This document shows positions 1-7,527 of a stretch of DNA of 55,090 nucleotides, piece after piece. Within the stretch, counting starts at the first letter, position 1. The number at the start of each line of letters is the position of its first letter. Under the pieces are notes generated by a model. The model was given only the letters and a program-made list of their open reading frames with translations, was not told where the DNA came from and ran no database searches. The position numbers were made by a program, and so were the translations under genes. The stretch is from Caryophanales bacterium (GTDB lineage Bacteria > Bacillota_I > Bacilli_A > RFN20 > CAG-288): NCBI GenBank assembly GCA_021621525.1, contig JAJVUU010000002.1, forward strand, positions 1 to 55,090, written 5' to 3'.

Positions 1-154
1 GAAATATAGGACAACCTACATGGATGCGGAAAGGAGAAAAGACAGCAGACAATGTCTGAATTAGGATTGAACCGCCCATTGCCGAACGGCATGATGGGTG
101 GTGTGAGAGGTGATGGAAATTGAAGATTCTCTTCAATTTCCTAGCCTACTCGAT
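1..154 (+). mobile_element. 3' end of a group II intron (domains V and VI)
   Basis: Only the 3' tail is in the window; any reverse transcriptase would lie off the left edge. Positions 71-79 (ACCGCCCAT) pair with 94-102 (ATGGGTGGT), an upper stem TGCC/GGCA closes a four-base loop, and a two-base bulge (92-93) sits on the 3' side. This is the shape of domain V, and it is followed by GTGAGAGG. Positions 115-126 and 130-141 form a perfect 12-bp hairpin (domain VI), and the sequence then ends CCTACTCGAT, as many bacterial group II introns do. The catalytic-triad region reads GAACCG rather than the common GAGCCG, so splicing activity is uncertain. The intron lies antisense to the lipoprotein gene on its right, from which it could not splice. 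Confidence 0.7.
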
Positions 155-512
155 CGTTTTCTTCGTTTGTGAATCCGTCATAGGTATATGTGAAGATAAG
201 TTTGGGCATCAAGAGCTTGGTGTTCTCCAGTTTCTTTTTGCTTTTGATTGAACCGACTCCCTGGATTGTGTATTTCGTATCATATCCGGAACGTTTGTCG
301 AAGTCTGGAACCAAGGCCGGGAAGGAGGAGTTTGTCTTCTTGAATATTTCATAGGTATTTTGAAAATCCTTGAAGGTATTGTAGCCATATTCAAGGACGA
401 CATCATCCTGGATGATCTTCCTTTCAGCATCGGATGAAGGTTGGATTGATGAAGATCCTCCGGAACAAGAGACTAGAAGGGGTAACAGAAGGAACAATCC
501 TTTTTTGGTCAT
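141..512 (-). pseudogene. Lipoprotein gene truncated by the group II intron
   Basis: A short lipoprotein of unknown function. The start at 512 gives MTKKGLFLLLPLLVSCSGG, a signal peptide with lipobox (LVSC, Cys about residue 16) and a Ser/Gly-rich linker; AAGGGGG lies upstream as a ribosome site. The second translatable start at 551 lies in front of the signal peptide and is unlikely. The frame runs into the intron at about 154 and stops at a TAG formed by intron bases 141-143, so the last few residues are intron-encoded and the natural C-terminus is missing. The rest of the gene should lie beyond the intron, off the left edge. About 120 residues remain and no domain was recognised. The product may still be exported but is probably not functional. 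Confidence 0.6.
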
Positions 513-843
513 AATGGGCCCCCTTATTAAGCTATATCGAATGATGGACATTTGATATCGTTTTGGAAAATTTGAATAGTTATATGACGAAAACGGTTAG
601 AACCTTGGGTGATGCCTGAAAATTGTTGTAATGTGTACCCGGTTTATAAAACCTGAGTGTGATTCAGTCATAAAACCTTTCCATATACAATGGATTTTCA
701 AAAGATGGTTTGGTTGTTGGACTAATTTTAATTTATAAGACTGTATTTGTCCAGCAGAGAACGTAAACGTTTTCGCTTGATGAACCGAGCATTTTACTTA
801 TCAAATGACTTACATTTATTTCCTTGTGTATACTATAGATTGG
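513..843. other. Intergenic stretch without a recognised gene
   Basis: This AT-rich spacer separates the truncated lipoprotein gene from the acyl-ACP thioesterase. Short open frames here lack plausible ribosome sites and resemble no family. The strand-minus promoter of the lipoprotein should be inside it, but no clear -35/-10 pair was found. No convincing terminator for the thioesterase operon was seen. Confidence 0.4.
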
Positions 844-1557
844 TTAAAGCAAGTCTTTGTTTTTATAAACGATATGGATATCAAACGACTTGGAAGATGC
901 GTGAAAGTCATCATCCTTCAGTTCATAAGTGAATTCTTCCTTTTCCTTCATACGGATTTCCTTTTGGAAGATGAAGTCCATTCTGGAGATGTAGTGGGAA
1001 AGCAGATAATCATCATTGATAAGGGAAGACAGCATCTTTACATAGCTTGCATTGCTTAAGTGCCCGTTCAGATCGCAGGATTCAAAGTCTGCCGTCAGGA
1101 TGGCATGGTTTTGATATTCCTGGTTCCTTCTTATCGGAAGCATGGGAAACCCATCCATGTCTATACCTTCGATGATGATATCATGTTCTGTAGGATCGAT
1201 GATTCTTCTATTTTCTTGGTCTATCAAAGACCAGAGGGAAGAGGCTTTGATAAGAGGTTTTCCGTTTAGGTCCTCAATCTCAAAATATCTTGGAAAGAAA
1301 TAGTGAAGCATCCTTCCCGGAGATGTCTTCAGGATGACTTCCTCATCATATCCGGGAAGCCTGTTTATGATATAGGACTGCTTGTCGATGACCCAGAGAA
1401 GCCCTTTGTCCAATGTCTTTTCTTTTCCGTATCCCAAAAGGGTGGTGTGTCTGATACACATCTCCTGGTGCAGGAAGAGAAGACTGGAAGCCTTGAGTCT
1501 TCTATTGGCATCACAGTCTTTGCTTTGAATTCTGAGAACCTCTTTATATTCACTCAT
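844..1557 (-). CDS. Acyl-ACP thioesterase (FatA/FatB-like, double hotdog)
   Basis: 237 residues, the usual size for bacterial PF01643 acyl-ACP thioesterases. It is expected to hydrolyse acyl-ACP to free fatty acid plus holo-ACP in the cytoplasm. The N-terminal hotdog covers about residues 1-130. The C-terminal hotdog carries DLNGHLSNASYV (about 160-171), matching the D-x-N-x-H catalytic-loop pattern of the family. The start at 1557 overlaps the ACP stop codon (ATGA), which implies translational coupling; the ATG at 1575 lacks that link and has no better ribosome site. It is the last gene of a three-gene minus-strand operon (ligase, ACP, thioesterase), divergent from the fatty acid isomerase. 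In this context it probably releases the modified acyl chain from the neighbouring private ACP (inference). Confidence 0.85.
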   Translation of the reverse strand: MSEYKEVLRIQSKDCDANRRLKASSLLFLHQEMCIRHTTLLGYGKEKTLDKGLLWVIDKQSYIINRLPGYDEEVILKTSPGRMLHYFFPRYFEIEDLNGKPLIKASSLWSLIDQENRRIIDPTEHDIIIEGIDMDGFPMLPIRRNQEYQNHAILTADFESCDLNGHLSNASYVKMLSSLINDDYLLSHYISRMDFIFQKEIRMKEKEEFTYELKDDDFHASSKSFDIHIVYKNKDLL

Positions 1558-1802
1558 TTTGCAAGCTGGAGGCATACTTCATCGACGATGTCCCTTAAGG
1601 TGGACATCTTGTTCCATCGATTCTCTTTGACCTTGATCTTGAATTCTGCTTCGATCTTGCAGATGATGTAGATGAAGGTCATGCTGTCTAGACCTTGGCT
1701 TTGGTTGATGGTGGTGTCTTCCTTGATATCGACATCCCTGAAGTCCGGAAGGTTGTCCTTGATGACTTTGATGATTCGTTCTTTGATTTCGTTTCTGTTC
1801 AT
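1554..1802 (-). CDS. Dedicated acyl carrier protein
   Basis: 82 residues, typical ACP length. The phosphopantetheine attachment motif is GLDSMTFIYI, with the serine about residue 40, inside the expected four-helix pattern; most of the protein is charged, with hydrophobic helix faces. It sits between an acyl-AMP ligase (13 bp upstream) and an acyl-ACP thioesterase (4-bp overlap), unlike a housekeeping acpP, which normally lies with fab or rnc genes. It is therefore probably a pathway-specific carrier loaded by the ligase. No phosphopantetheinyl transferase is present in the window, so the host enzyme would have to activate it. Confidence 0.85.
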   Translation of the reverse strand: MNRNEIKERIIKVIKDNLPDFRDVDIKEDTTINQSQGLDSMTFIYIICKIEAEFKIKVKENRWNKMSTLRDIVDEVCLQLAK

Positions 1803-1815
1803 GTCGAACCTCCTG

Positions 1816-3123
1816 TCAATGATGAAGCAGATGTCTCTTGACCTTCATGGTCAATGTCTTTTCGATAGGATTGTCTTCAAAGACAACCTGAGCTATCTTT
1901 TTTGAATTGATTTTGTCTTTATTGTAAAGAGATATCTTCTCTTCGATATCTTTCTTATCATTTTTGGTATGAATGTGTAGGATGAGAGGATAAGTTCCTT
2001 CCAAGGCAAGGTCCTCTTCCTTCAGAAATGATTTGAGTCCCTCCTCACATTCCGGAAGATAAATCTTGTTTCCGTCATCCAAGACGATGATATCCTTCTT
2101 TCTTCCCAAGAGGATGAGTTTGCCATCTTCAATCTTTCCCAAGTCTCCTGTGTGGAAGAATCCATCTTTGTCTATCAATGTTTCATTTGACTTATAGTAA
2201 CCTTCTGCCAATATCTTATCGGATGAAACGAATATTTCACCATCTTCGGCAATCCTCAATTTTTCTAAAGGACATATCGTCATCCTTCTCGGGTCATGGC
2301 CTGTCGACAGGGCAAGACCTGAGGAAGTCTCCGTGAGTCCATATCCATAGGATACCTGGATTCTTTTTCTCGCTATGGCCTTGAGAATGTCATCGCTGCA
2401 TTCCCCGGCTCCGATGAGGACGAGCCTTAGATTCTGATTGAAAAGATTGTACTTGGCATAGAAGCCTGCCATCTGCGGAACAAGAGAAATCACACTGGGG
2501 TTGAAATAGCTTAAATCATCCATCATGTGTCTCATACCTCTTGAAAGACAAATCCTGACACCGAAGGAAAGAGGCCATAACAAGGAGCAGACAAAGCCGA
2601 AGACGTGGCTTAGTGGAAGGATGGAAAGGAAGACATCGTCTTTCTTGAGAGGAAGGACGCTTCCTCCGTTGTAGCAGGATGCAAGAAGATGCTCTTCTGT
2701 CAGGATGACGGCTTTGGATGAACTTGTCGTTCCGCTGGTAAAGAAAAGGATTTTCGGATCATTGTTCTCGATGTCTTCTTTTAGGTATGGCAGGAATCTA
2801 TCTATGATTTCCTTTCTTCCGAGAAGCAGGCTTGTATCGCTTGACTGAATCTGTCTTTGAAGTGTCTTTTCTTCTTCCATAGGATTGAAGAGGATGATGT
2901 CCTTCTTTTGGTAGGCCATGGCAAAGAGGGAAAGAATCGAAGAATAGGTGTTTTCAATCATGATTCCGACTCTTTGGTTTGGAATGACGGGATATTCTTC
3001 GATGTCTTTTATAAACTGCCTGACGCTGGTATTGACAAGAGTGTCACCCTCTTCATGGCTGAAGCAGATGGAATCTTTGTCTAAGGAGGATAATAAATCA
3101 AAAAGTGAATGGAACAATGTCAT
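1816..3123 (-). CDS. Acyl-AMP ligase (ANL superfamily)
   Basis: 435 residues, somewhat short for an adenylate-forming enzyme (usually about 500). It should activate a carboxylic acid with ATP and pass it to a thiol, here most likely the ACP encoded next. Motifs: A3 phosphate loop FFTSGTTSSSKAVIL (about 128-142), A5 YGYGLTETSSG (about 255-265), A8 hinge HTGDLGKIEDGKLILLGRKK (about 322-341), and a near-C-terminal Lys in KTLTMKVKR, where the catalytic A10 lysine belongs. No signal peptide or membrane segment was seen. First gene of the minus-strand operon; GGAAGG lies upstream of the start and TATAAT at 3139-3144. The substrate cannot be read from sequence, but the divergent isomerase points to a long-chain, probably unsaturated, fatty acid. 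Confidence 0.85.
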   Translation of the reverse strand: MTLFHSLFDLLSSLDKDSICFSHEEGDTLVNTSVRQFIKDIEEYPVIPNQRVGIMIENTYSSILSLFAMAYQKKDIILFNPMEEEKTLQRQIQSSDTSLLLGRKEIIDRFLPYLKEDIENNDPKILFFTSGTTSSSKAVILTEEHLLASCYNGGSVLPLKKDDVFLSILPLSHVFGFVCSLLWPLSFGVRICLSRGMRHMMDDLSYFNPSVISLVPQMAGFYAKYNLFNQNLRLVLIGAGECSDDILKAIARKRIQVSYGYGLTETSSGLALSTGHDPRRMTICPLEKLRIAEDGEIFVSSDKILAEGYYKSNETLIDKDGFFHTGDLGKIEDGKLILLGRKKDIIVLDDGNKIYLPECEEGLKSFLKEEDLALEGTYPLILHIHTKNDKKDIEEKISLYNKDKINSKKIAQVVFEDNPIEKTLTMKVKRHLLHH

Positions 3124-3138
3124 TTCTATACCTTCCGA

Positions 3139-3198
3139 ATTATATTGTACAACAACTTAAATGAAAGGGATTACAATTATATTATTTTGCGTTAAAAT
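3139..3198. promoter_or_regulatory. Divergent promoters of the lipid locus
   Basis: Plus strand, for the isomerase: TTACAA (3171-3176), 16-bp spacer, TAAAAT (3193-3198), then AAAGGAGG at 3221-3228 before the ATG at 3240. Minus strand, for the ligase operon: TATAAT (3139-3144) with a weak TTTCAT -35 (3161-3166). The 8-bp palindrome TTGTACAA (3146-3153) lies between the minus-strand -35 and -10 and could be an operator. The same palindrome occurs upstream of the third CrtI-like gene. Confidence 0.55.
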
Positions 3199-3239
3199 AT
3201 TTGCAGTCCATTATTTTTTAAAAGGAGGCAATTCAGAAT

Positions 3240-4700
3240 ATGGATAAGAATACACGTATTGCGATCGTCGGTGGAGGTCCAGCCGGTCTTTCCATGGCTA
3301 TGTACCTGGAAATGAAAGGGTACAAGAACTATGTCATCTATGAAAAGACGGACCACGTTGGTGGAAAGTGCCACTCTCCGGTCTATAACGGAAAACGTTA
3401 TGAAATGGGAGCCATCATGGGTGTGCAGTATTACTACGCCATCCATGATGTCGAAAAGTTTGCCGGAGTCGAGCATGACGGACCCAAGCTCAATCGTGCC
3501 TATAAGTATCCTGACGGAAGAATCGACTATCGATGGGACACGGCCGATGCCCTGAAGAATCCTTTCGGTTTCTTCCTGAAGCATCCCTCTGCCGCATTGC
3601 ATCTGAAGAAGCTTCAGAAGCAGATCAAGAAGTTCGGTGAAATCCTTGAGACGAAGTACAAGGGCTATGACGTCACCGGACATAAAGGTGTTGCTCAGGG
3701 TAAGTATGACGGATTTGCCGTGACGGAAGGAAGAGAGCCTGTCTCCGGCGAGAACCCGAATCTGAAGGATCTTGCCATGCCTTTCAGCAAATTCTGCGAA
3801 ATGAATGGTGTTCCGCTTGTCCAGGAAGTCTGGATTCAGCCTTTTACCAGCTTCGGCTATGGCTACTTTGATGAGATTCCAGCCGCATATGTCCTGAAAT
3901 ATCTTGATTTCAAGACCATGATGGACTTTGTCGCCGTCAAGCTTTGGACCTGGAAAGATGGAACACAGTCCATCTTCGAGCGCCTCAATGACAAACTCAT
4001 GCATCCTGCTCTTCTCAACAGCAACATCGAAAAAGTCGTCAGAGGAGACAAGGTCACCTTGACTGTCAATGGCAAGGAAGAGGTCTTTGACAAGCTCATC
4101 ATCACGGCACCGCTTCAGGTTGCTACGGAAAAGAATCCGTTGGACAACCCTGTTGCCAAGTCCTTGGATACCTGGCTTGATGTCACCGACAGGGAAAGAG
4201 CCCTCTTCTCCAAGATCGACTATGAAAGATATGATACGCAGGCTGTCATGATTGAACCTGACAAATATCCGGATGTCTCTTATTATATCGTTGACAACAT
4301 GAAGAAGGAAAGACTTGGCCATCTCATGGTCTATTATAGAAGATGGGAAGGAGACAAGGAACAGCCTATCACCACCTATGCCTTACGTCATCATAAGACA
4401 TTCAACGGTGGCAAGGAACTTGGCTATGAAGATACCAAGAAGACAGTACTCGATGATATGAGAAAGATTGGTTGCACACCTAGAAAGAAGGATGGCAAGG
4501 ATGAGGTCATCTATGAATTCCAGACCTACTACTTCCCACATGTCTATTCCGAAGACTATGCCGATGGATGGTATGACAAGGTCGAAGCCATGCAGGGTGA
4601 GAACAACACCTTCTATGCCGGTGAAATCATGTCCTTCGGTGACATGGACGAGACCTGCGAATATTCGCACGATCTTGTCGAACATTTCTTTGCTGACTGA
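3240..4700 (+). CDS. FAD-dependent polyunsaturated fatty acid (linoleate) isomerase homologue
   Basis: 486 residues. As recalled, it closely matches the Cutibacterium acnes polyunsaturated fatty acid isomerase (PAI), which turns linoleate into trans-10,cis-12 conjugated linoleate using FAD. Shared blocks include VGGGPAGLSMAMYLE (FAD Rossmann, about 10-24), TDHVGGKCHSP (about 37-47), RYEMGAIMGV (53-62), PAAYVLKYLDF (214-224), LWTW (235-238) and the C-terminal NTFYAGEIMSFG. PAI substrate residues Arg88, Phe168 and Phe193 appear to be kept as Arg86, Phe205 and Phe230. It is about 60 residues longer than PAI, mostly through insertions near 95-130 and 148-172. AAAGGAGG fixes the start. It heads the plus-strand operon; a 16-bp hairpin separates it from the next gene. 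Substrate and product positions are not provable from sequence. Confidence 0.85.
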   Translation: MDKNTRIAIVGGGPAGLSMAMYLEMKGYKNYVIYEKTDHVGGKCHSPVYNGKRYEMGAIMGVQYYYAIHDVEKFAGVEHDGPKLNRAYKYPDGRIDYRWDTADALKNPFGFFLKHPSAALHLKKLQKQIKKFGEILETKYKGYDVTGHKGVAQGKYDGFAVTEGREPVSGENPNLKDLAMPFSKFCEMNGVPLVQEVWIQPFTSFGYGYFDEIPAAYVLKYLDFKTMMDFVAVKLWTWKDGTQSIFERLNDKLMHPALLNSNIEKVVRGDKVTLTVNGKEEVFDKLIITAPLQVATEKNPLDNPVAKSLDTWLDVTDRERALFSKIDYERYDTQAVMIEPDKYPDVSYYIVDNMKKERLGHLMVYYRRWEGDKEQPITTYALRHHKTFNGGKELGYEDTKKTVLDDMRKIGCTPRKKDGKDEVIYEFQTYYFPHVYSEDYADGWYDKVEAMQGENNTFYAGEIMSFGDMDETCEYSHDLVEHFFAD

Positions 4701-4721
4701 TTTCTGAAATTTGCTGTCTTG

Positions 4722-4756
4722 CACCAAAGAGGCAGAGCTTCTCTGCTTCTTTGGTG
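4722..4756 (+). terminator. Strong hairpin after the isomerase gene
   Basis: Positions 4722-4737 (CACCAAAGAGGCAGAG) pair with 4741-4756 across a three-base loop: 16 pairs including one G-T wobble. What follows is only partly T-rich (TTTCATGTATTTT), so termination may be incomplete. It lies 24 bp before the next ATG, so it could set the ratio of isomerase to downstream flavoenzymes or stabilise the upstream transcript 3' end. Confidence 0.6.
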
Positions 4757-4780
4757 TTTCATGTATTTTGGGGGTACTTT

Positions 4781-6340
4781 ATGGATAGTCCTTTTTTCAA
4801 GAAGAGATATCAGGTGGTCATCATCGGCGGTGCCTTGTCAGGCATGGCATGTGCTCTTCAGCTTATAAGCAAGGGAATCAAGGACATCTTGATTCTGGAA
4901 CAGCATAATCTTCCCGGAGGAATCGCAACCTCCTTCGTCAGAAGCGGAACGGAGATAGAAGCGACCCTTCATGAGATGATGTCCATCGGAAATGAAAATC
5001 AATTGAAGATCGGTGAGTTCTTCAAGGAATGTGGCATCGATATCGATTGGCTCAGGGTTCCTGATGCCTATCGATATGTCGATAAGGATGTAAACTGCCT
5101 TGTCCATGCCGGAACGCACGGGGATTTTGAGACTCCGGCCAAGGAGATGGCTTCTTCTGTCGGTGATGATGATGGTTCCGTTTATCAAAAAATACTTTCA
5201 TTCCTGAACATGTGCAAGAAGGTCTACGATGCCATGAACTATGTAAGCATGCATGAAATCAGCAAGCCGATGATGCTTCTGAAGTTCCCGGAGCTTGTCA
5301 AGACATGCGGGTATAGTGCCAAGGAAGTCATGGATAGCTATGGATTGCCTAAGAAGGTCCAGAATATTCTCTCGGCTTATTGGATTTATGTCGGAAATGT
5401 CGTAGATGACCTTCCTTTTTCTATCTTTGCCTTCCTTCTTGCCGATTATCTTGGATATGGTTCCGTGGTTCCTAAGAAGTTCAGCCATGAGATGTCTCTT
5501 AAGATGGCTGAGAAATGTGTCTCCCAAGGAGTGCAGATGGAATACGGACAAAGAGTATCTCAGATTCTGGTCAAAGACAAAAAAGCCTATGGTGTCATAA
5601 CAGCCGATGGAAGTGAGATACTCTCAGATTATGTCGTCTGCTCCGCTTATCCGAATACGGCCTATACGAAGATGATTTCACCTAAGAGCGAGGTGCCCAA
5701 GGAAGCGATAAGGCTCACCAATTTCAGGAAACTTGGCCTGACATGTTTCTCCGTCGTCCTTCTTCTGGATAAGAATCCGGAAGAACTCAACATTCATGAT
5801 TATTCCACTTTCTATGCACCCGAGGGGTTGGATTTTGATAGAATATGGAAAGACTACGCCACTGAGGGACCCTATAAGTACATCACCTCCATATGTACCA
5901 ACATCGCCAATCCCGGCTGTACGAGGAAGGGGACCTGCATTTATTCCATCACGGCCCTTCCTAGGCCGGATGGCTGGATGAAGGTGACGGAGGAAAACTA
6001 TGAGGAGATGAAGAGACTCAATGCGAAGTTCTTCATCGATATGGAGTCTGAGCGTCTGGGTGTCAATCTCTATGACCATATCCTGGATATCGTCATCGAA
6101 TCGCCGGTGAGCATTGCCCATTACACCGGAAGTTTCCGTGGCTCCGTCTATGGTTATCAGCACAGGATGGATGACAGCATCGTCGCCCGTCTTGGCATGG
6201 ATGACAAGGAACATTATATCGAACATCTGGCTTTTGCCGGTGCACATCAGATTTCAGGGGATGGCATGGGCCCGGCCATCACCAATGGCCGTAAGGCAGC
6301 CAAGGAGATTCTTTCTTCTCTTGAAAAGGAGGGCAGGTAA
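4781..6340 (+). CDS. CrtI/RETSAT-like FAD oxidoreductase, copy 1
   Basis: 519 residues, in the size range of phytoene desaturase/retinol saturase-like flavoproteins. The N-terminal dinucleotide fold is VVIIGGALSGMACALQL (about 12-28), followed by an acidic strand end LILEQHNLPGG. The C-terminal FAD motif is FAGAHQISGDGMGPAITNGR (about 486-505). No transmembrane helix is obvious. It is a clear paralogue of the gene at 7528; both share YLGYG, the TxxENYxE block and RLGVNLxDHILDI. The start at 4781 has GGGGGT upstream; the in-frame TTG at 4751 lies in the hairpin and is less likely. In the family these enzymes dehydrogenate or saturate conjugated polyenes. Beside an isomerase that makes conjugated dienes, reduction of those dienes is the favoured guess. 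Confidence 0.75.
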   Translation: MDSPFFKKRYQVVIIGGALSGMACALQLISKGIKDILILEQHNLPGGIATSFVRSGTEIEATLHEMMSIGNENQLKIGEFFKECGIDIDWLRVPDAYRYVDKDVNCLVHAGTHGDFETPAKEMASSVGDDDGSVYQKILSFLNMCKKVYDAMNYVSMHEISKPMMLLKFPELVKTCGYSAKEVMDSYGLPKKVQNILSAYWIYVGNVVDDLPFSIFAFLLADYLGYGSVVPKKFSHEMSLKMAEKCVSQGVQMEYGQRVSQILVKDKKAYGVITADGSEILSDYVVCSAYPNTAYTKMISPKSEVPKEAIRLTNFRKLGLTCFSVVLLLDKNPEELNIHDYSTFYAPEGLDFDRIWKDYATEGPYKYITSICTNIANPGCTRKGTCIYSITALPRPDGWMKVTEENYEEMKRLNAKFFIDMESERLGVNLYDHILDIVIESPVSIAHYTGSFRGSVYGYQHRMDDSIVARLGMDDKEHYIEHLAFAGAHQISGDGMGPAITNGRKAAKEILSSLEKEGR

Positions 6341-6341
6341 C

Positions 6342-7523
6342 ATGAAGATCAAATCATTCTTTCAGGATATTCTAGGCTCGGCAAGAGTCACCAAGAGAAG
6401 AAGCGAAGCCATCAAAAGGGCTTCTGACATTCCGGATGGCACAGATCCTATCGGTGATGTGGCAAGGCTGCTTCATCCTGGAAAGTTCAATCTGAAGATT
6501 GTCTCGATCAGGGATGCAAGCAAGAGTGCCAAGACGTTCACGTTTGAATCGGAGACTGGCCATATTCCTTATTTCAAGGCCGGTCAGTTCCTCACCCTTG
6601 AATTCCATATCGGAAAGAGCCTGGTCACCAGGCCGTACTCCATCTCTTCAGCACCCTATCAGACCAGAGGAGAACATCCTATCGTCGAAATCACGGTAAG
6701 GAAGTCCAAGGGAGATGGATTCATCTCGGACTATCTCTATCATGAAGCCAAAATCGGTGACGTCTTCCTTTCTGAAGTCGGACTCGGCCAATTCTTCTAT
6801 GAACCGTTAAGGGATGCAGGACATGTGTTGGCTCTTGCCGGTGGAAGTGGTATCACGCCTTTTGTCTCCATGGCAAAGGAAATCAAAAACGGAAAGCTCG
6901 ATGTGGACCTAACCATCCTCTATGGTTCCGTAAGTGAAGATGATATCATCCTGAAGGATGAACTAGACGATTGCCTTTGTGACAAAGTCCATGTCATCCA
7001 TGTCCTTTCTGGTGATAATCCTGATTGGAAAGGTGAAAAAGGCTTGCTTGATGCTGAACTTATCAAGAAGTATTCTTCCGGGGATACGAGTTATTTCATC
7101 TGTGGGCCTCAGGCCATGTACACGTTCCTTCAGGGTGAACTGAAGAAACTGGAAGTCCCTGAAAGAAGAATCCGTTTTGAAGTCTTCGGTCAACCTAAGG
7201 ACGTCACCAAGATGGAAGGATATCCTAAGGAAAAGAAGGATAAGGTCTATGAAATCACGGTCTGCCGTGGTATCAAGGAAGACGTCATATCGGCCAGGGC
7301 TGATGAACCTATCGCCGTCAGCTTGGAACGTGCCGGAATGAAGATCCATACTGCTTGCCGCAGCGGAAGCTGTGGATTCTGTCGTATCAAGGTCCTGGAA
7401 GGCAAGTATTTTGTCTGCAAGGTAGGTGACGGAAGGAGGGCGGCCGACAAGGATTTTGACTATGTCCATGCCTGCAGCACCTATCCTATCTCCGATATGA
7501 AGATTCGCATCAACATCGACTGA
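6342..7523 (+). CDS. Flavin/[2Fe-2S] NAD(P)H oxidoreductase (ferredoxin reductase type)
   Basis: 393 residues. After an N-terminal extension of about 50 residues comes an FNR-type FAD domain (TRPYSISSAP, about 99-108), an NAD(P) domain (GGSGITPFVSM, about 167-177; YFICGPQAMY, about 249-258) and a C-terminal plant-type ferredoxin domain with CRSGSCGFC (Cx4Cx2C, about 342-350) and a fourth Cys in HACSTYP. The order FAD-NAD-[2Fe-2S] is that of PaaE/HCP-reductase-like proteins. It should move electrons from NAD(P)H through flavin and the cluster to a partner. AAAGGAGG fixes the start, 1 bp after the stop of copy 1. Sandwiched between the two CrtI-like genes, it is probably their electron donor (inference). 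Confidence 0.85.
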   Translation: MKIKSFFQDILGSARVTKRRSEAIKRASDIPDGTDPIGDVARLLHPGKFNLKIVSIRDASKSAKTFTFESETGHIPYFKAGQFLTLEFHIGKSLVTRPYSISSAPYQTRGEHPIVEITVRKSKGDGFISDYLYHEAKIGDVFLSEVGLGQFFYEPLRDAGHVLALAGGSGITPFVSMAKEIKNGKLDVDLTILYGSVSEDDIILKDELDDCLCDKVHVIHVLSGDNPDWKGEKGLLDAELIKKYSSGDTSYFICGPQAMYTFLQGELKKLEVPERRIRFEVFGQPKDVTKMEGYPKEKKDKVYEITVCRGIKEDVISARADEPIAVSLERAGMKIHTACRSGSCGFCRIKVLEGKYFVCKVGDGRRAADKDFDYVHACSTYPISDMKIRINID

Positions 7524-7527
7524 AAAC

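Noticed and set aside
747..1671. Plus-strand frames opposite the thioesterase and in the spacer before it
   Set aside because: No ribosome sites or motifs; the opposite strand has hotdog and ACP signatures with coupled start and stop codons.
3192..4322. Long open frame antisense to the isomerase gene
   Set aside because: It lies wholly opposite a gene with clear family motifs and a strong ribosome site; it shows no motif of its own.
3240..4700. Oleate hydratase or generic amine oxidase
   Set aside because: Length and motifs differ from oleate hydratase (usually about 560-590 residues), while the blocks of PUFA isomerase are present in order.
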